Below the pieces are notes generated by a model. That model was given only the letters and a program-made list of their open reading frames with translations. It was not told the DNA's origin and did not search any database. A stretch of DNA of 64,000 bases from Amphiura filiformis (lineage: Eukaryota; Echinodermata; Ophiuroidea; Amphilepidida; Amphiuridae): contig NC_092647.1 of the NCBI RefSeq assembly GCF_039555335.1, forward strand, positions 12,717,094 through 12,781,093, written 5' to 3'. Positions within the stretch are counted from its first letter, which is position 1; the number at the start of each line of letters is the position of its first letter. This document shows positions 1-11,589 of the stretch, in pieces. The translations under genes were made by a program, and so were the position numbers.

Positions 1-86
1 AACAAATCGGGTTCAAACATGCTTCAAAAATATGAAGCTAATTGTCAACGCCTACTACCAGAATAGCCGGAAGAGGGCAGACTTCA

Positions 87-1737
87 TAAGGGAGTGTTCA
101 TAATATATTTTAGTGGGGGACAAAGAATTTGGAACTTATTTCGGAAATTTCCTGGGTTTTTGGTTTTGTTTTTTATTTTATCTTCCTGTTCGGGTGTTTC
201 GGTTGGCACATTTTGGGGCATTTTCATGCACTTCACAGGAGTTTTTCGTGGTTTCTCTGTAGCTGCCGTGTGTACTTTTCCCCCACGTGCACAGGGTATA
301 AATCCCGGGTATAAATAAATAAATGAATAATAACATCATAAAAAAAGAATCTGGAACTTCAACGTCAAAAAACAAGACAAATTGTACCCTGCTAAAAATA
401 TCAACCCCTATCCTCTCTGAGAATAAAAATAATAAGACTCCAACCTCACCTGCAAAAAATATTTTTTCGGGGATAATTTGGGATAAGTTCGGGCCTATTT
501 TATTGCGACAATTTTCAAAATCTATAAGGTGAAATGTGTCGTGGGGATGTCGGCAGATTTGGGGTGCATTTTCAGCCATTTAGTTTAGACTCTGTTGTAT
601 TTTTAGCCATGATTTTATTGACCCTCAGTGTCATGAAAATTAGGTTCAAGAAGGGTATTTTCAATAATTTTCTCGAAAAAGTAAAAATTTGCGAAAACTT
701 TCAGTCCAAAAGTTGATACAATTTTGGGTCTGTTTTCTTCAAATTTGGTTTAAAATCGCACCGTAGTTTTTTTTTCGAGTCACAGCCTCACATCCTTACC
801 CAAACCAGCTTGAGAAGGTTCCCCGGTGTGTGCAAATTTGCAATTTATAGGCCTACACTCGTTATTTAAGCCTAAAATCAAAGTGTTAATACCATTAACA
901 CTGCCATGGCCCGTTTTGTCGTGATGACTGGCTTCCAAAATGTAGGCCTATTTTAAATTATAAATCTGGTCCCGCTAGAGCAACAAATTATTTATGACGA
1001 TGCGTGAGATTTTACTCATTTTCCAGCTTTTTGCGTGAGATTTATTACCTAGGCTTGAGATTATACTACCTTGGCGTGAGACCGTGAGAAAGTGACCCAA
1101 TCGCGTGAGACTCACGGCCAATGCGTGAGAGTTGACAGCCCTGCTTGTAGGCCTACATGCCAGTATGTCTACCGTGATGACAGTAGCGTAGCTGCCGGGG
1201 GGGCAATTGCAAAATTGCCTATTTGGGCCCCCGCCCCTAGTGCAAGGAAAAAAAAGGGAAAGGGGGGAGAAAGAGGAAAAAGAGAGGAGAGGGTGAGACT
1301 GAGGGGCAGAGAGATGGGGAATCCAAACGATATGCAATACAGCTCAATAGGCCTACCATATACGATTATGATAAGCCTGGCAAAAATTGTCTATTTGGGC
1401 CCCCGCCCCCAGTGGGAAATTTGGTGGCTTTGGGCCCCGCCCCATAGGGCCTACAGTCTTGCCCCTCCTGGAAAAAATCCCGGCTACGCCGCTGCGTGAT
1501 GATGTTGCAAAGTTGCGGAAGTTCATTCATAAATTTCCCATTTCCACTCGACAACAACAGACCAGCACGCAGCGCGCAGTAGCTAATCCCCGAGCTAATC
1601 GGAGACATGTGCGTTTCTCTTTCAACAGAAAATAATGTGACCATGTGACTGACACGATGTACGGTACGCTTCAAATAATTATGCTCTCGGCGTCAAAAGT
1701 ATGATAATGGAAAATATTTATAATGAACACTCCCTTA
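87..1737. mobile_element. TIR element, 1.65 kb
   Basis: The ends are inverted copies: TAAGGGAGTGTTCATAATAT at 87 and its near-perfect reverse complement ending at 1737. No transposase is visible, so it is non-autonomous. It contains a nested hAT-type element (1181-1494) and, at 1000-1135, five to six degenerate copies of a GCGTGAGA motif. Confidence 0.7.
1181..1494. mobile_element. hAT-type MITE with perfect 8-bp target duplication
   Basis: The TIRs are CAGTAGCGTAGCTGCCGGG and, from the right, CAGCGGCGTAGCCGGGA. Target-site duplication CGTGATGA occupies 1173-1180 and 1495-1502. The C-rich interior has no coding capacity. TIR type plus an 8-bp duplication is diagnostic of hAT superfamily elements. 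Confidence 0.82.
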
Positions 1738-1887
1738 TTTAGCCACACCTTTCTCGTGTTGCCTGGTATATCAGCAAAATCCTACACCTATCGCCTTCCC
1801 TTGGTAAAATCCTGATAAAAACTCGTGATATTGAAATTGAATTTCAGCGCCAGAACTTCCGTCATTCTAGCATCATGAGTGGATATG

Positions 1888-2075
1888 CAGTGGCGCCGCT
1901 AGGGGGGCAGTATTTCCCCCAATATTTTTTCTTTCCCATCCAGTTTTTAGGCAAAATCCCCACAATTATGTAATTTTCCACTTTTTGCGGCAATTTCAAG
2001 TGCAATAAGTGCCCCCGTCTCAAATTAAGTTCCCCGGGCCCCATGCCCCGCGAAAAAATTCTGGTTCCGCCACTA
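1888..2075. mobile_element. hAT-type MITE, 188 bp
   Basis: The left end is CAGTGGCGCCGCTAGGGGGG; the right end inverted reads TAGTGGCGGAACCAGAATTT. The flanks TGGATATG and CGGGTATG agree at 6 of 8 positions, an aged target duplication. Confidence 0.65.
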
Positions 2076-3457
2076 CGGGTATGGCCATAGCTAGGGGCGT
2101 CCCCCCCCCCTGTTGCCCTTGGTTATGCTGGACGTATGAGAAATTTAGAGCTTGTTCAATTCCGCCAATTTTAGAAATTTTAAAGGTAGGCCTATACAGT
2201 GTAGGCATGTATATAGCCTATAGAAAAACGGATCACAGTCAAATAAAATATAAAAATCGTAGGCCCAATAATTTTACCAATGGCATTTATTGAGCTGCTC
2301 ACTTCTTGAAAATCCTATGGTTTAATATTGATATTATATAATTGAGCTCCTTGTCAAGCTCCTCAGTAGGCCTACACATAGGAGAGTGACTAACTGAGCT
2401 CCCGCTATTTTCAGAAATGAAGGCCTGGCCTATTAAATGAATAATTAGGATTGAGGCAGCCTTTTGTTTCATTTTACAGAACTTTTTTAGTCCCCCAAAA
2501 TTAGTGTTTTTTTTTAAAATGGGGAGTAGGCTTTTAAAACGAAATTCAAATTTGGCAATATTTTCCATTGCTTAATGAATTGATCTGCGTGAAAATGCCT
2601 AAACATGTGGCCAGAGCGGGATGACTGGTATAAAAATCTTAACTTGTGAGAAAGGACGTAGGCCTATGGGGTTGTATGAGGCTGTGGATCACGAAACGCC
2701 CCTTTAATGTGTGCTAGGTAAAGTCATTCTTCCTTTCGACCTGCCAAAATTTATTCCCTCCCCCGGCCCGGCTTGCCAAAAAATTGCTTTCTCGAAAGGC
2801 TGTGCAATCAGTACCGGTATTAGCCTACTAATTAAAAGCCAAAATTTCCAAGCGACTCGCTAAAATCGCTTGCCTCCCGTCTCGGCCAGCCGAAAATCGC
2901 TTGTCCGAACCCCCCTGGACTGCCAATTTTTTGTGGCCCCTATATCCCCCTTGGCCTGCCAAAAATGCCCCATCCCTTTGCATATCTTAATACTAATTAC
3001 GGCGTGTCCGTCCGTCCGTCCTCTGTCCGCGCGCTATCGCGTCGCGTGGAGCGCTTTCGCTGAGTCCGCGCGCTATCGCGTGCTCGCGGATCGCTTGCGC
3101 GGATCGCTTTCGCTGAGTAGCAACGGCAACAATAGACCTAACAGTATGACTACCAGGTGCATCTCATCGGACCAATAGGCCTATTTTAAACACATATTTC
3201 AATACGGAACGCGTGCATAGGCCTATTTCAGTAGAACATGACTATGATTTCCGGGGTCATCCAGAATGGTTAACATTAAAATAATCAGTTATGGTAAGGC
3301 ATTATAACCCGTTATATAGGCGTTATTGCGTTTACTAATTTCGGGGTATTTTCGGGATCCTCCTTGGAAGACGTAGGCCTAGGCGCTAGGCCTATATCAT
3401 TGTAGTCATGGTAGCTAAAAAGGTCAGGACAGGTATATTATTGGTAACGGGTGTTTA
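2076..3457. other. Non-coding, repeat fragments
   Basis: Segment 2,550-2,708 is the right part of the TTAA-type TIR family also seen at 39,812 (GGCTGTGGATCACGAAACGC near the end). Segment 2,730-2,960 carries the CTGCCAAAAATCGCTTGCC degenerate repeat. Segment 3,005-3,118 is GC-rich with a CCGT microsatellite and two copies of GTCCGCGCGCTATCGCGT. No gene was recognised. Confidence 0.5.
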
Positions 3458-3643
3458 GAGAATAAACGATAGGAATTTTTATTTTGCCTATCCTCTACCG
3501 TGTGATAGACGACAGGCAGGTCCAATATTTTGAGTAGTGGATGCCGGCGCAGCCGGTATCCACTACGATACAAATATTGGACCTGCCTGTCGTCTATCAT
3601 AGGTAGAGGATAGGCAAAATAAAAATTCCTATCGTTTATTCTC
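3458..3643. mobile_element. Perfect foldback (hairpin) element, 186 bp
   Basis: Two arms of about 85 nt beginning GAGAATAAACGATAGGAATT are nearly perfect reverse complements, around a second palindrome (GTAGTGGATGCCGGCGCAGC...). A transcript would fold into one long hairpin. A degraded single-arm relative lies at about 38,757-38,824. Confidence 0.8.
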
Positions 3644-5342
3644 ATTCTTAGTCAGTTAAATATTATTTTAATAACTGTAAACAATTTTTTAAAAGCAAAA
3701 ACTAAGTTACCGTCATAAAAACTCCCCTCATTATAAAATGAACGAAACTTGTTTACAACTTCACGTATTCTGTTGCGAGTACTGCTAGCGCGTCGCGTAT
3801 TCCGCACTAGTCTACGCATTACAGCGCAATACATACGCGCACCTCTACAAGCGTGTAAGGCATTATCAAGACGCATGATGACTGATAAACGGCACCCGAA
3901 ATCTTGCGATTGTCCAATCAAAAATGTGTCTACGAACTAGACCACTCCCACTGACTAAGAATGGGCAATTAGAGATAGGCCTATTAGGCCTACAAGAACT
4001 GCCCGACCCGAGAACCGCGAAATCTAGTAGCCTATATTTAGGCATATGCCAATTTTTTGGGATCCCCAATTTCCATACCCATACCCATACTTTAAATGGA
4101 TTTCTAAATATCTAGGGCCTACCTGTTGCAAGCGCAGCATTGGCGCTAGATTTTAAGCTAGAAAATACCTAAATATTTTAAAATCCAAACTCGGCAACAC
4201 CACTTTGTGACGAAAGGAATCGGGCAAATACAGCCCGTCGTAATCGTACGTAAACAACGTGTTTAAAAAAAATGAGAGTGTCACTTCTGTCCAAAAAATT
4301 TCGAATTTTGGCCTTGAGCAGCGACAATCAGAGGTAAGAAAAACACAGTATGACGCAGCTTGAAATATAGAATCACTATATCAATTTTGAAGTTTGTACT
4401 TCAAAGCACAAGCCGAAACGAGGTGAAATGGTTCGAAAAAAATTGATTTCGCTGTATCTTTTATCGCGAAACTAGACAATTTGGCAGCAGCGAGTCGGAA
4501 AAATAGCAAATATCTCAATTTTCTGCTATCGAAATAAAAATTTAAATAGCACCTGCATGCAGAAGAGGGTTTATAGAAATAATGTAGGTCAGAATTTTGT
4601 CTATGAAATCTTGCACGGAATTATTATTACTGGTTACAAAACGACATACAAGTGGAGGCCATTTTACTTCAAATTCGGCCAACATTTTAAGCTTACATAA
4701 AAAATCGAGACAACCAATATCAAGAATGAATATGCACATTCTTTTATTGACTTGTTTGTAATGTGCGTCGAAGTTCCCAACAAAATCGCCACTTCCAATG
4801 AGAAATTATGGCCGTGTTCCCAAAAATCTTGATGCTCCGGATATTGAAAAAAAATTGAAATGTTTGAAAAGTACATTTCATTTTCAGCCAAGTGGAAAAT
4901 TCAAGCATAATAATGACCCTTACACTTTCAGCTTTTAGACGTAGTTTGCGTTTTCTCTCTCCGATATATATTTCCAGAAATAGATAAGTTTAAAGGGGGC
5001 GACGTGCATCCCATTTTGCTTCTGAAAATGGCAAAATTGTGTATAACCTTAAGCAGTCCAAGCAGTATTCTTGTACAGTCCTCATCTCTAATGAAAATTT
5101 TGTGTATCATAACGATACATCAACTTGGTGCAACCTTATCAAAGTTTACAATTTCAGATGAGCCATTGCCCCCACTTTGCACCAATAAGGTTGTTTTTGA
5201 TAGGTGCTATGGTTTTGATGCTACATATTTTTGATGAGAAGCTACTTTGTGACAACTTTGTGATAAAGTTAAAACTTTATTTTGTTTTCAAATTTAAAAG
5301 AAGAAAATATGATGCAAAGTGAAAAGTGGCAGTTATGAATGT
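3644..5342. other. Non-coding, no gene recognised
   Basis: AT-rich unique-looking sequence with only short open frames on both strands and no domain match. A short CCCATA microsatellite lies near 4,077-4,090. Confidence 0.4.
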
Positions 5343-5489
5343 GGTTAATGACAGGTATTTTGAGGGTATTGTAAAATATCTAAACATTGTGCTTTGCACT
5401 GCTCCTGATATTCCTTGATACCAAAGCACAATGTTTTAAGTAAAATTATTTTACAATACCCTCAAGACAAATGATGCACTGTCATTAAC
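5343..5489. mobile_element. Foldback element, 147 bp
   Basis: GTTAATGACA, TTGAGGGTATTGTAAAAT and AACATTGTGCTTTG on the left recur as reverse complements on the right around a short spacer. Confidence 0.7.
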
Positions 5490-5532
5490 CTCTAAACAAA
5501 ATAGGTAGAATCTGTTAAAATAATAACATAAT

Positions 5533-5782
5533 GTGATGCGATCAAGCAAAATCAGTCGGAACTCGGAAATATTGATTTTGCGATATAGCCACACAAAGTA
5601 AATATTTCCTTTTGTTTCTAGTTGCTTTGGAAACTCTTTAGTTGCTCATATCTTTGGAATTGGTTGTTCAATTTCAATGCTGTTTTCTGCAAAATCCAGA
5701 TTTGTAAATGTTTTTACTATCCTATAAGAAACAGAAAATTTAATATTTCCGAGTTCCAACTGATTTTGCTTGATCACATCAC
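5533..5782. mobile_element. TIR element, GTGATGCGATCAAG family, copy 1
   Basis: TIRs of about 45 bp (GTGATGCGATCAAGCAAAAT ... and its reverse complement) enclose an interior without coding capacity. The same family occurs at 33,181-33,431 with the interior in the opposite orientation. Confidence 0.8.
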
Positions 5783-5799
5783 ATATTAATAACAAATTA

Positions 5800-5945
5800 C
5801 AATATTGCTATGATCTTCAGTTGACAGCATGTGTGGAATGAACTACTTGGCATAGCTTCAGTAGATAGCATACAGACTATCTTGATAGCATATGAAACAT
5901 ACTTAGCATTAGCTTCAGTAGACAGCATGCAGACTATCTAAGTGC
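5800..5945. repeat. Short direct repeat
   Basis: Two copies of TAGCTTCAGTAGAYAGCAT followed by RCAGACTATCT lie about 62 nt apart. Confidence 0.6.
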
Positions 5946-6015
5946 TACTTTTAGTGGGATAAAAGTTATTGTGAATCAATTTTGAGGAGATGAGTTTACA
6001 GGAGCTTGCAGTGAT

Positions 6016-8781
6016 TACACAGCCGTGACGTTAGTCACGGCTGTGTCTTTTTTCTTACAGGTTCTTTCTTTCTTCTTCTGTCAACCATTACATTTGCTCT
6101 AGCACTCACATGCTTACATCGATTTTGACCTAACTTGGTCACAATGATCACTGACCGTGCCCCTACGTGTCACATGAAACTTGTGGGGTCAATGGTCACG
6201 CAGGGGTCATAGAGGTCAAAAACGTGATTTCAACTAAAAATGCATCTTCTCCCACATATAAAGTAGGACAGTGATGCCAATTGCACACGTGCATTGTCAT
6301 TACCCAGTGTCTATGTGGTGTACACAGATTTGGGGTCAAAGGTCATTAAGGGGTCACTTCCGGTATAAAACGAAAAACCTTCACAATTTTTTATTAGCTC
6401 AGTCAAACATGGGACAGTAACAGTATGTTCACATATGATCTGCAGTCACCCAATGTATATGTGGTATTTTTTTTATTTAGGGTCAAAGCTCATTAAGGGG
6501 TCACTTCCGGTATAAAAAGAAATACCTTTAAAATGCATCTTCTTCCACAAATAATGTAGGACAGAGACGCCACTTGCACACATGCATTGTTATTACCCAG
6601 TGTCTATGGGGTGTACACAGATTTGAGGTTAAAGGTCATTAAGGGGTCACTTCCGGTATAAAACGAAATACCTTCAAAAATTTCTATTAGCTAAGTTAAA
6701 CATGGGACGGTAACGGTATGTTCACACATGATCTGCAGTCACTCAATGTATATGTGGTATTTTTTTATTTGGGGTCAAATCTCATTAAGGGTCACTTCCG
6801 GTATAAAATGAAATACCTTTAAAATGCATCTTCTTCCACAGATTATGTAGGACAGTGACGCCACTTGCACACATGCATTGTTATTACCCAGTGTCTATGG
6901 GGTGTACACCGATTTGGGGTCAAAGGTCATTAAGGGGTCACTTCCGGTATAAAACGAAATACTTTCAAAATTTTCTATTAGCTAAGAAAAACGTAGCACA
7001 GTAACGGTATGTTCACACATGCATTATGGTTACCCAGTTTATATGTGGTATTATTTTATTTGGGGTCAAAGATCATTAAGAGGTCACTTCCGGTATAAAA
7101 CGAAATACCTTTAAAATGCTTCTTCTTCCACAAATTACGTAGGACAGTGACGCCACTTGCACACATGCATTGTTATAACACAGTGTCTATATGGTGATAC
7201 ACACATTTGGGGTCAAAGGTCAGTAAGGGGTCACTTCCGGTATAAAACGATATACCTTCAAAATGCCCCTTCTCCCATATCAAAAAATGAGACCTTTTCG
7301 GATAACTTCCCGATAGTCACCGGGTAGACACCGGCAAATTTCACATGCAAATTAGATAGGTAGCGGGTGACTACCCGATAAATTTTTGGGAAACAATAGT
7401 GGATACCTTTCAGGTAATAGGTACCCGATGACTACCCGATGACTGTTTCGGGAAACTATCGGGTAACCACCCGATGACTTTTTTTGGGAACTAGCGGATA
7501 ACTACCCGATAACTTTTCGGGGACCTAGCGGATAACTTTTGGTGACGATATACCTGGTGACCTCTTTGGAGACTTCCTGTTGACCTTTTGGGGAATGCAG
7601 AAGTACAAATTCATGAGTATGCACAAATTTATTAGGCAATTTAGCTTATTATTTGATTTTGGAGAAATATAACTCTGCAGTTATGGCAGTTGAGCTTGTG
7701 CTATCTTGCTTTAAGAAACTTGAAAGTGTACAATGTAATTTTAAATATTCCTGATTTAATTTAATTGGTTCACACCTTTATAAGGTGCATACCTTTCAAT
7801 TAATGTACACCAAATTGTTATGATATCAGCATACGTGTATTACAGTACCTAAATGTGATCACATCACTGACACAGCATAATAATTTTCATATCAAATATT
7901 ATAATTTTACAACAAATAGCTTTTAAACATAAAGCTGATCAGTTAATTGACACATTAGCTGATGATTTAGTAATTTAATTGACATTAATTTACTGTCAAA
8001 ATCATGTATGATTTACTAGAAAAGATATAAACTAAAACATTCAAATGTGTCATATATTAGGTACATCAGTGAAAGACTGCATCAATACAAATCATTTCAT
8101 ACAAATTTTCCTACCTGCATTGTCATATGAAATCAAGCATTCAATGCTTTATAATTCCTACAGCATGTTCCAGATTAATTAGTAAACATCTTGTAATGTC
8201 CTACATGTAAATCCATACATTTTGGACCACAAATAACTTGAATATTCTGCACAAATATATTCCAACTGCCAACAGCTAGCTACTCCATTATTTGAATTCA
8301 TTCAGTGACCTTTGACCATATATACCCACCCACGCATTCTTAAGATGCTTAATGCTATTTTCAAGGTCAAATTAAAAGCGGATAACCACCGGGTAACTCC
8401 TGCAAAGAATATAAGTTTCTGGGAACCTTCTGGGTAACTCATTTGAAATATTTGAGTTTTTGGGAGACTTCCGGATGTCTACCCGAAAACTTTTGGATAA
8501 CTTCATTAGGTATCCGCAAGGTATCCGCTAGCGGGCACTTTCGGATAACTCTGGAAAAGGTATCCGAAGGTTTCTGATGACCACCGAATGGTCATCGGGT
8601 GGTCACCGAAACTTTTCTTTTGCTATGGGCTGCCACATAATGCATAGCAAAGTGATGCCACGTGGACACGTGCATTGACATTAGCCAATGTCTATGGGGT
8701 TTTCATATATTTTGTGGTCAAAGGTGATTAAGGGGTCACAACACGGCTGTGTTCGTGGTCTTAGACCACAGCTAAGTCTAG
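6016..8781 (+). mobile_element. Helentron/HINE-like non-autonomous Helitron, copy A
   Basis: The 5' end is a palindrome (ACACAGCCGTGACGTTAGTC...). The 3' end has CACGGCTGTGT inverted to the 5' end, then a hairpin GTGGTCTTAGACCAC, eight bases and a terminal CTAG before T. A T-T target context, a pyrimidine-rich start (TTCTTTCTTTC), central tandem repeats and no ORF match the layout described for Helentron-associated elements. The repeats carry TCACTTCCGGTATAAAACGA and GGGGTCAAAGGTCATTAAGG. A TIR element (7274-8629) is inserted. Confidence 0.72.
7274..8629. mobile_element. TIR element nested in Helitron copy A
   Basis: The ends are CCCATATCAAAAAATGAG and, inverted, CCCATAGCAAAAGAAAAG. Comparison with Helitron copy B (near 9,985) gives the uninterrupted site. 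Both subterminal regions are made of degenerate units around ACTACCCGATAACTTTT(C/G)GG; the middle (7,600-8,340) is AT-rich and featureless. Not coding. Confidence 0.72.
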
Positions 8782-8833
8782 TATGCCTTTTCTTTGGAAT
8801 CAATCGGACATACGGTTTTCAAAATACATCAAT

Positions 8834-10132
8834 TACACAGCCGTGACGTTAGTCACGGCTGTGTCTTTTTTCTTACAGGTTCTTTCTTTCTTTACACAGC
8901 CGTGACGTTAGTCACGGCTGTGTCTTTTTTCTTACAGGATCTTCTTCTTCTTCTGTCAACCATTACATTTGCTCTAGCACTCACATGCTTACTTCGATTT
9001 TGACCTAACTTGGTCACAATGATCATTGACCATGCCCCTACATGTCATATGAAACTCGCGGGGTCAAAGGTCACGCAGGGGTCACAAACGTGATTTCAAC
9101 TAAAAATGCATCTTCTCCTACAACTTACGTAGAACAGCGACCCCACTTGCACACATGCATTGTTATTACCCAGTGTCTATGTGGTGTACACAGATTTGTG
9201 GTCAAAGGTCATTAAGGGGTCACTTCCGGTATAAAACGAAAAACCTTCAAAATTTTTATTAGCTAAATAAAACATAGCACAGTAACGGTATGTTCACATA
9301 TGATCTGCATTCACCCAATGTATATGTGGTATTTTTTTTATTTGGGGTCAAAGCTCATTAAGGGGTCACTTCCGGTATAAAACGAAATACCTTTAAAATG
9401 CATCTTCTTCCACAGATTCTGTAGGACAGTGACGCCACTTGCACACATGCATTGTTATTACCCAGTGTCTATGGGGTGTACACAGATTTGGGGGTCAAAG
9501 GTCATTAAGGGGTCACTTCCGGTATAAAACGAAATAACTTCAAAAATTTTTATTAGCTAAGAAATACATAGGAGAGTGATGGTGTGCTCACACATGAATT
9601 GTGTTTACCCAATGTATATATGGTATTTTTTTACTTGGGGTCAAAGGTCATTAAGGGGTCATTTCCAGTATAAAACGAAATACCTTTAAAATGCATCTTC
9701 TCCCACAAATTACGTAGGACAGTGATGCCACTTGCACACATGCATTGTTATTACCCAGTGTCTATGGGGTGTACACAGATTTGGGGTCAAAGGTCATTAA
9801 GGGGTCACTTCCGGTATAAAACGAAATAACTTCAAACAAAATTATCAGCCAAGAAAAATATAGCACAGATACGGTACATTCACACATGAATTGATGTTAC
9901 TCAGTGTATACGTGGTATTTTTTTTATTTGCGGTGAAAGGTTATTTCCGGTCTGAGACAAAAAACACTTCAAAATGCCCTTCTGCCACAAATAACATGGC
10001 AAAGTGATGCCATGTGCACACATACATTGACATTAGCCAATGTCTATGGGGTTTCATATATTTTGGGGTCAAAGGTCATTAAGGGGCCACAACACGGCTG
10101 TGTTCGTGGTCTTAGACCACAGCTAAGTCTAG
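8834..10132 (+). mobile_element. Helentron/HINE-like non-autonomous Helitron, copy B
   Basis: It has the same ends as copy A: a 5' ACACAGCCGTGACGTTAGTC palindrome (itself repeated at 8,895), 3' CACGGCTGTGT, the hairpin GTGGTCTTAGACCAC, and CTAG at 10,129-10,132. Tandem units alternate a GGGGTCAAAGGTCATT block with a TGTACACAGATTTGGGGTC block. It lies only about 52 bp after copy A. Confidence 0.75.
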
Positions 10133-11397
10133 TTATAGTTCTGTTCTCTATAGACTATTTTAGTCTCAATTCCATGAGACTATTAATACCAAACTACCAA
10201 GCAGCCCTATGAATATTCGTAAGGAACGCTTCCTTTCTTCCGGTATAAGGTTGGCTAGCAAGTGGATGTCATCAAGCGCCCATCACCTCTATGGAATTCT
10301 CCTCTTTTGAGACAAACAGCTGCACCTCTTCTGTTCGACGCATTGTGATTTTGGTATGGCGAATATGCATGATCACCTGTGATAAAATGAAGATTTATGG
10401 AAATTAAAATTAATAAAATAACAGCTCAGTGGTTAACCCATCTTTCTTGGAATCATCAGGCTTTCAGTTCAAGTTTAACACAAATAACACAATACATAAT
10501 ATAGGTTTTTTACTCTTGTTACTCTCGTTAAGAGTTTAAGTAATGTTGTTTGTTTAAACTTGCATTTAATTAACAAAATTAAGTTCTTGATTTGAGATTA
10601 ATGACTAGATATGATTTTTATTGTAGTTCAAATGACAAATATCAATGCAAATGCTGTTTATTTTTTCCTATATGATACAACCCCGAAGGTGGAGTGCATT
10701 ATGATGGAAAAAAATAATGTGCAAGGGCATCAGTATTTTGACTGCTCTGTGCCATAAGTAGGTAAGCGCAATAGCTGCCCTGTGACCATTTTGGCAGTTT
10801 ACACACAGTATTGTACTCATACTTCACATGGCAGCTATTGCACTTACCCACTTCTGGCACTGAGCAGTCAATTTGGCATTTGAACATCAACAAACTTGTT
10901 TCAAACAAGCCCCATACTAAATAGGGACGGGTACATGTAGCAATCAGTAACTATTGATGTGACGGGTCACATATTCTTTAAATTTTAAAAAAAGGTGAGG
11001 AATGGCATCCTGGGCAAGTGGCAAGAAATGGTGAGGTACTTAATTCCAGCACACTCAATTGGTCATAACCTTCCTGGGCTGTCTGGCAGGAATTACTGTT
11101 ATAAAAATTAAAATTGTAATGACCAATTGAGTCAACATGATAACATTGGGTGCTACTTATGGGTGCACACCACCAAATAGATTTCCTATTCATTTATGTG
11201 TTAAAAGGTATGGAGGAATTGATCGTTTTCTCATTGTTAACCCTCCTGGTTCATTCAAAACACCCTTTTACCTAATGTTTATGATATCTTCTACAATATA
11301 ACCAACAAATATTGGGTAGGTAAGCAGCTCAATGGTTCTTACAATAAAAACACTGATTTTTTTTACCAGCCATTTACCTTGGTGGTGTGATTTGGTG
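10133..11397. other. Non-coding with a 130-bp foldback
   Basis: A foldback at 10,740-10,869 has arms GACTGCTCTGTGCC... and ...GGCACTGAGCAGTC. The segment at 11,240-11,397 recurs at 21,230-21,648 and belongs to the older copy of the duplicated unit. No gene was seen. Confidence 0.5.
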
Positions 11398-11589
11398 GTG
11401 TGGAATCTACAGGGTTAATTTTTTTTCTTAAAACCCCATTTTACATGATCTGCAGCCTTTCTCAACATATCTTGACCATTAAAAGCGAAATTATTCAAGT
11501 ATTTATGCCGACTCAAATTAATGCAGCATGTGTATTGTTAACCATGTGCTATCTACTGAAGATAGTAACATTAAGATATGATAATCAGG

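Noticed and set aside
6016-10132. CRISPR-like array from regular repeats
   Set aside because: Units are long and degenerate, lack short identical repeats with unique spacers, and lie in an animal genome inside Helitron-like elements.
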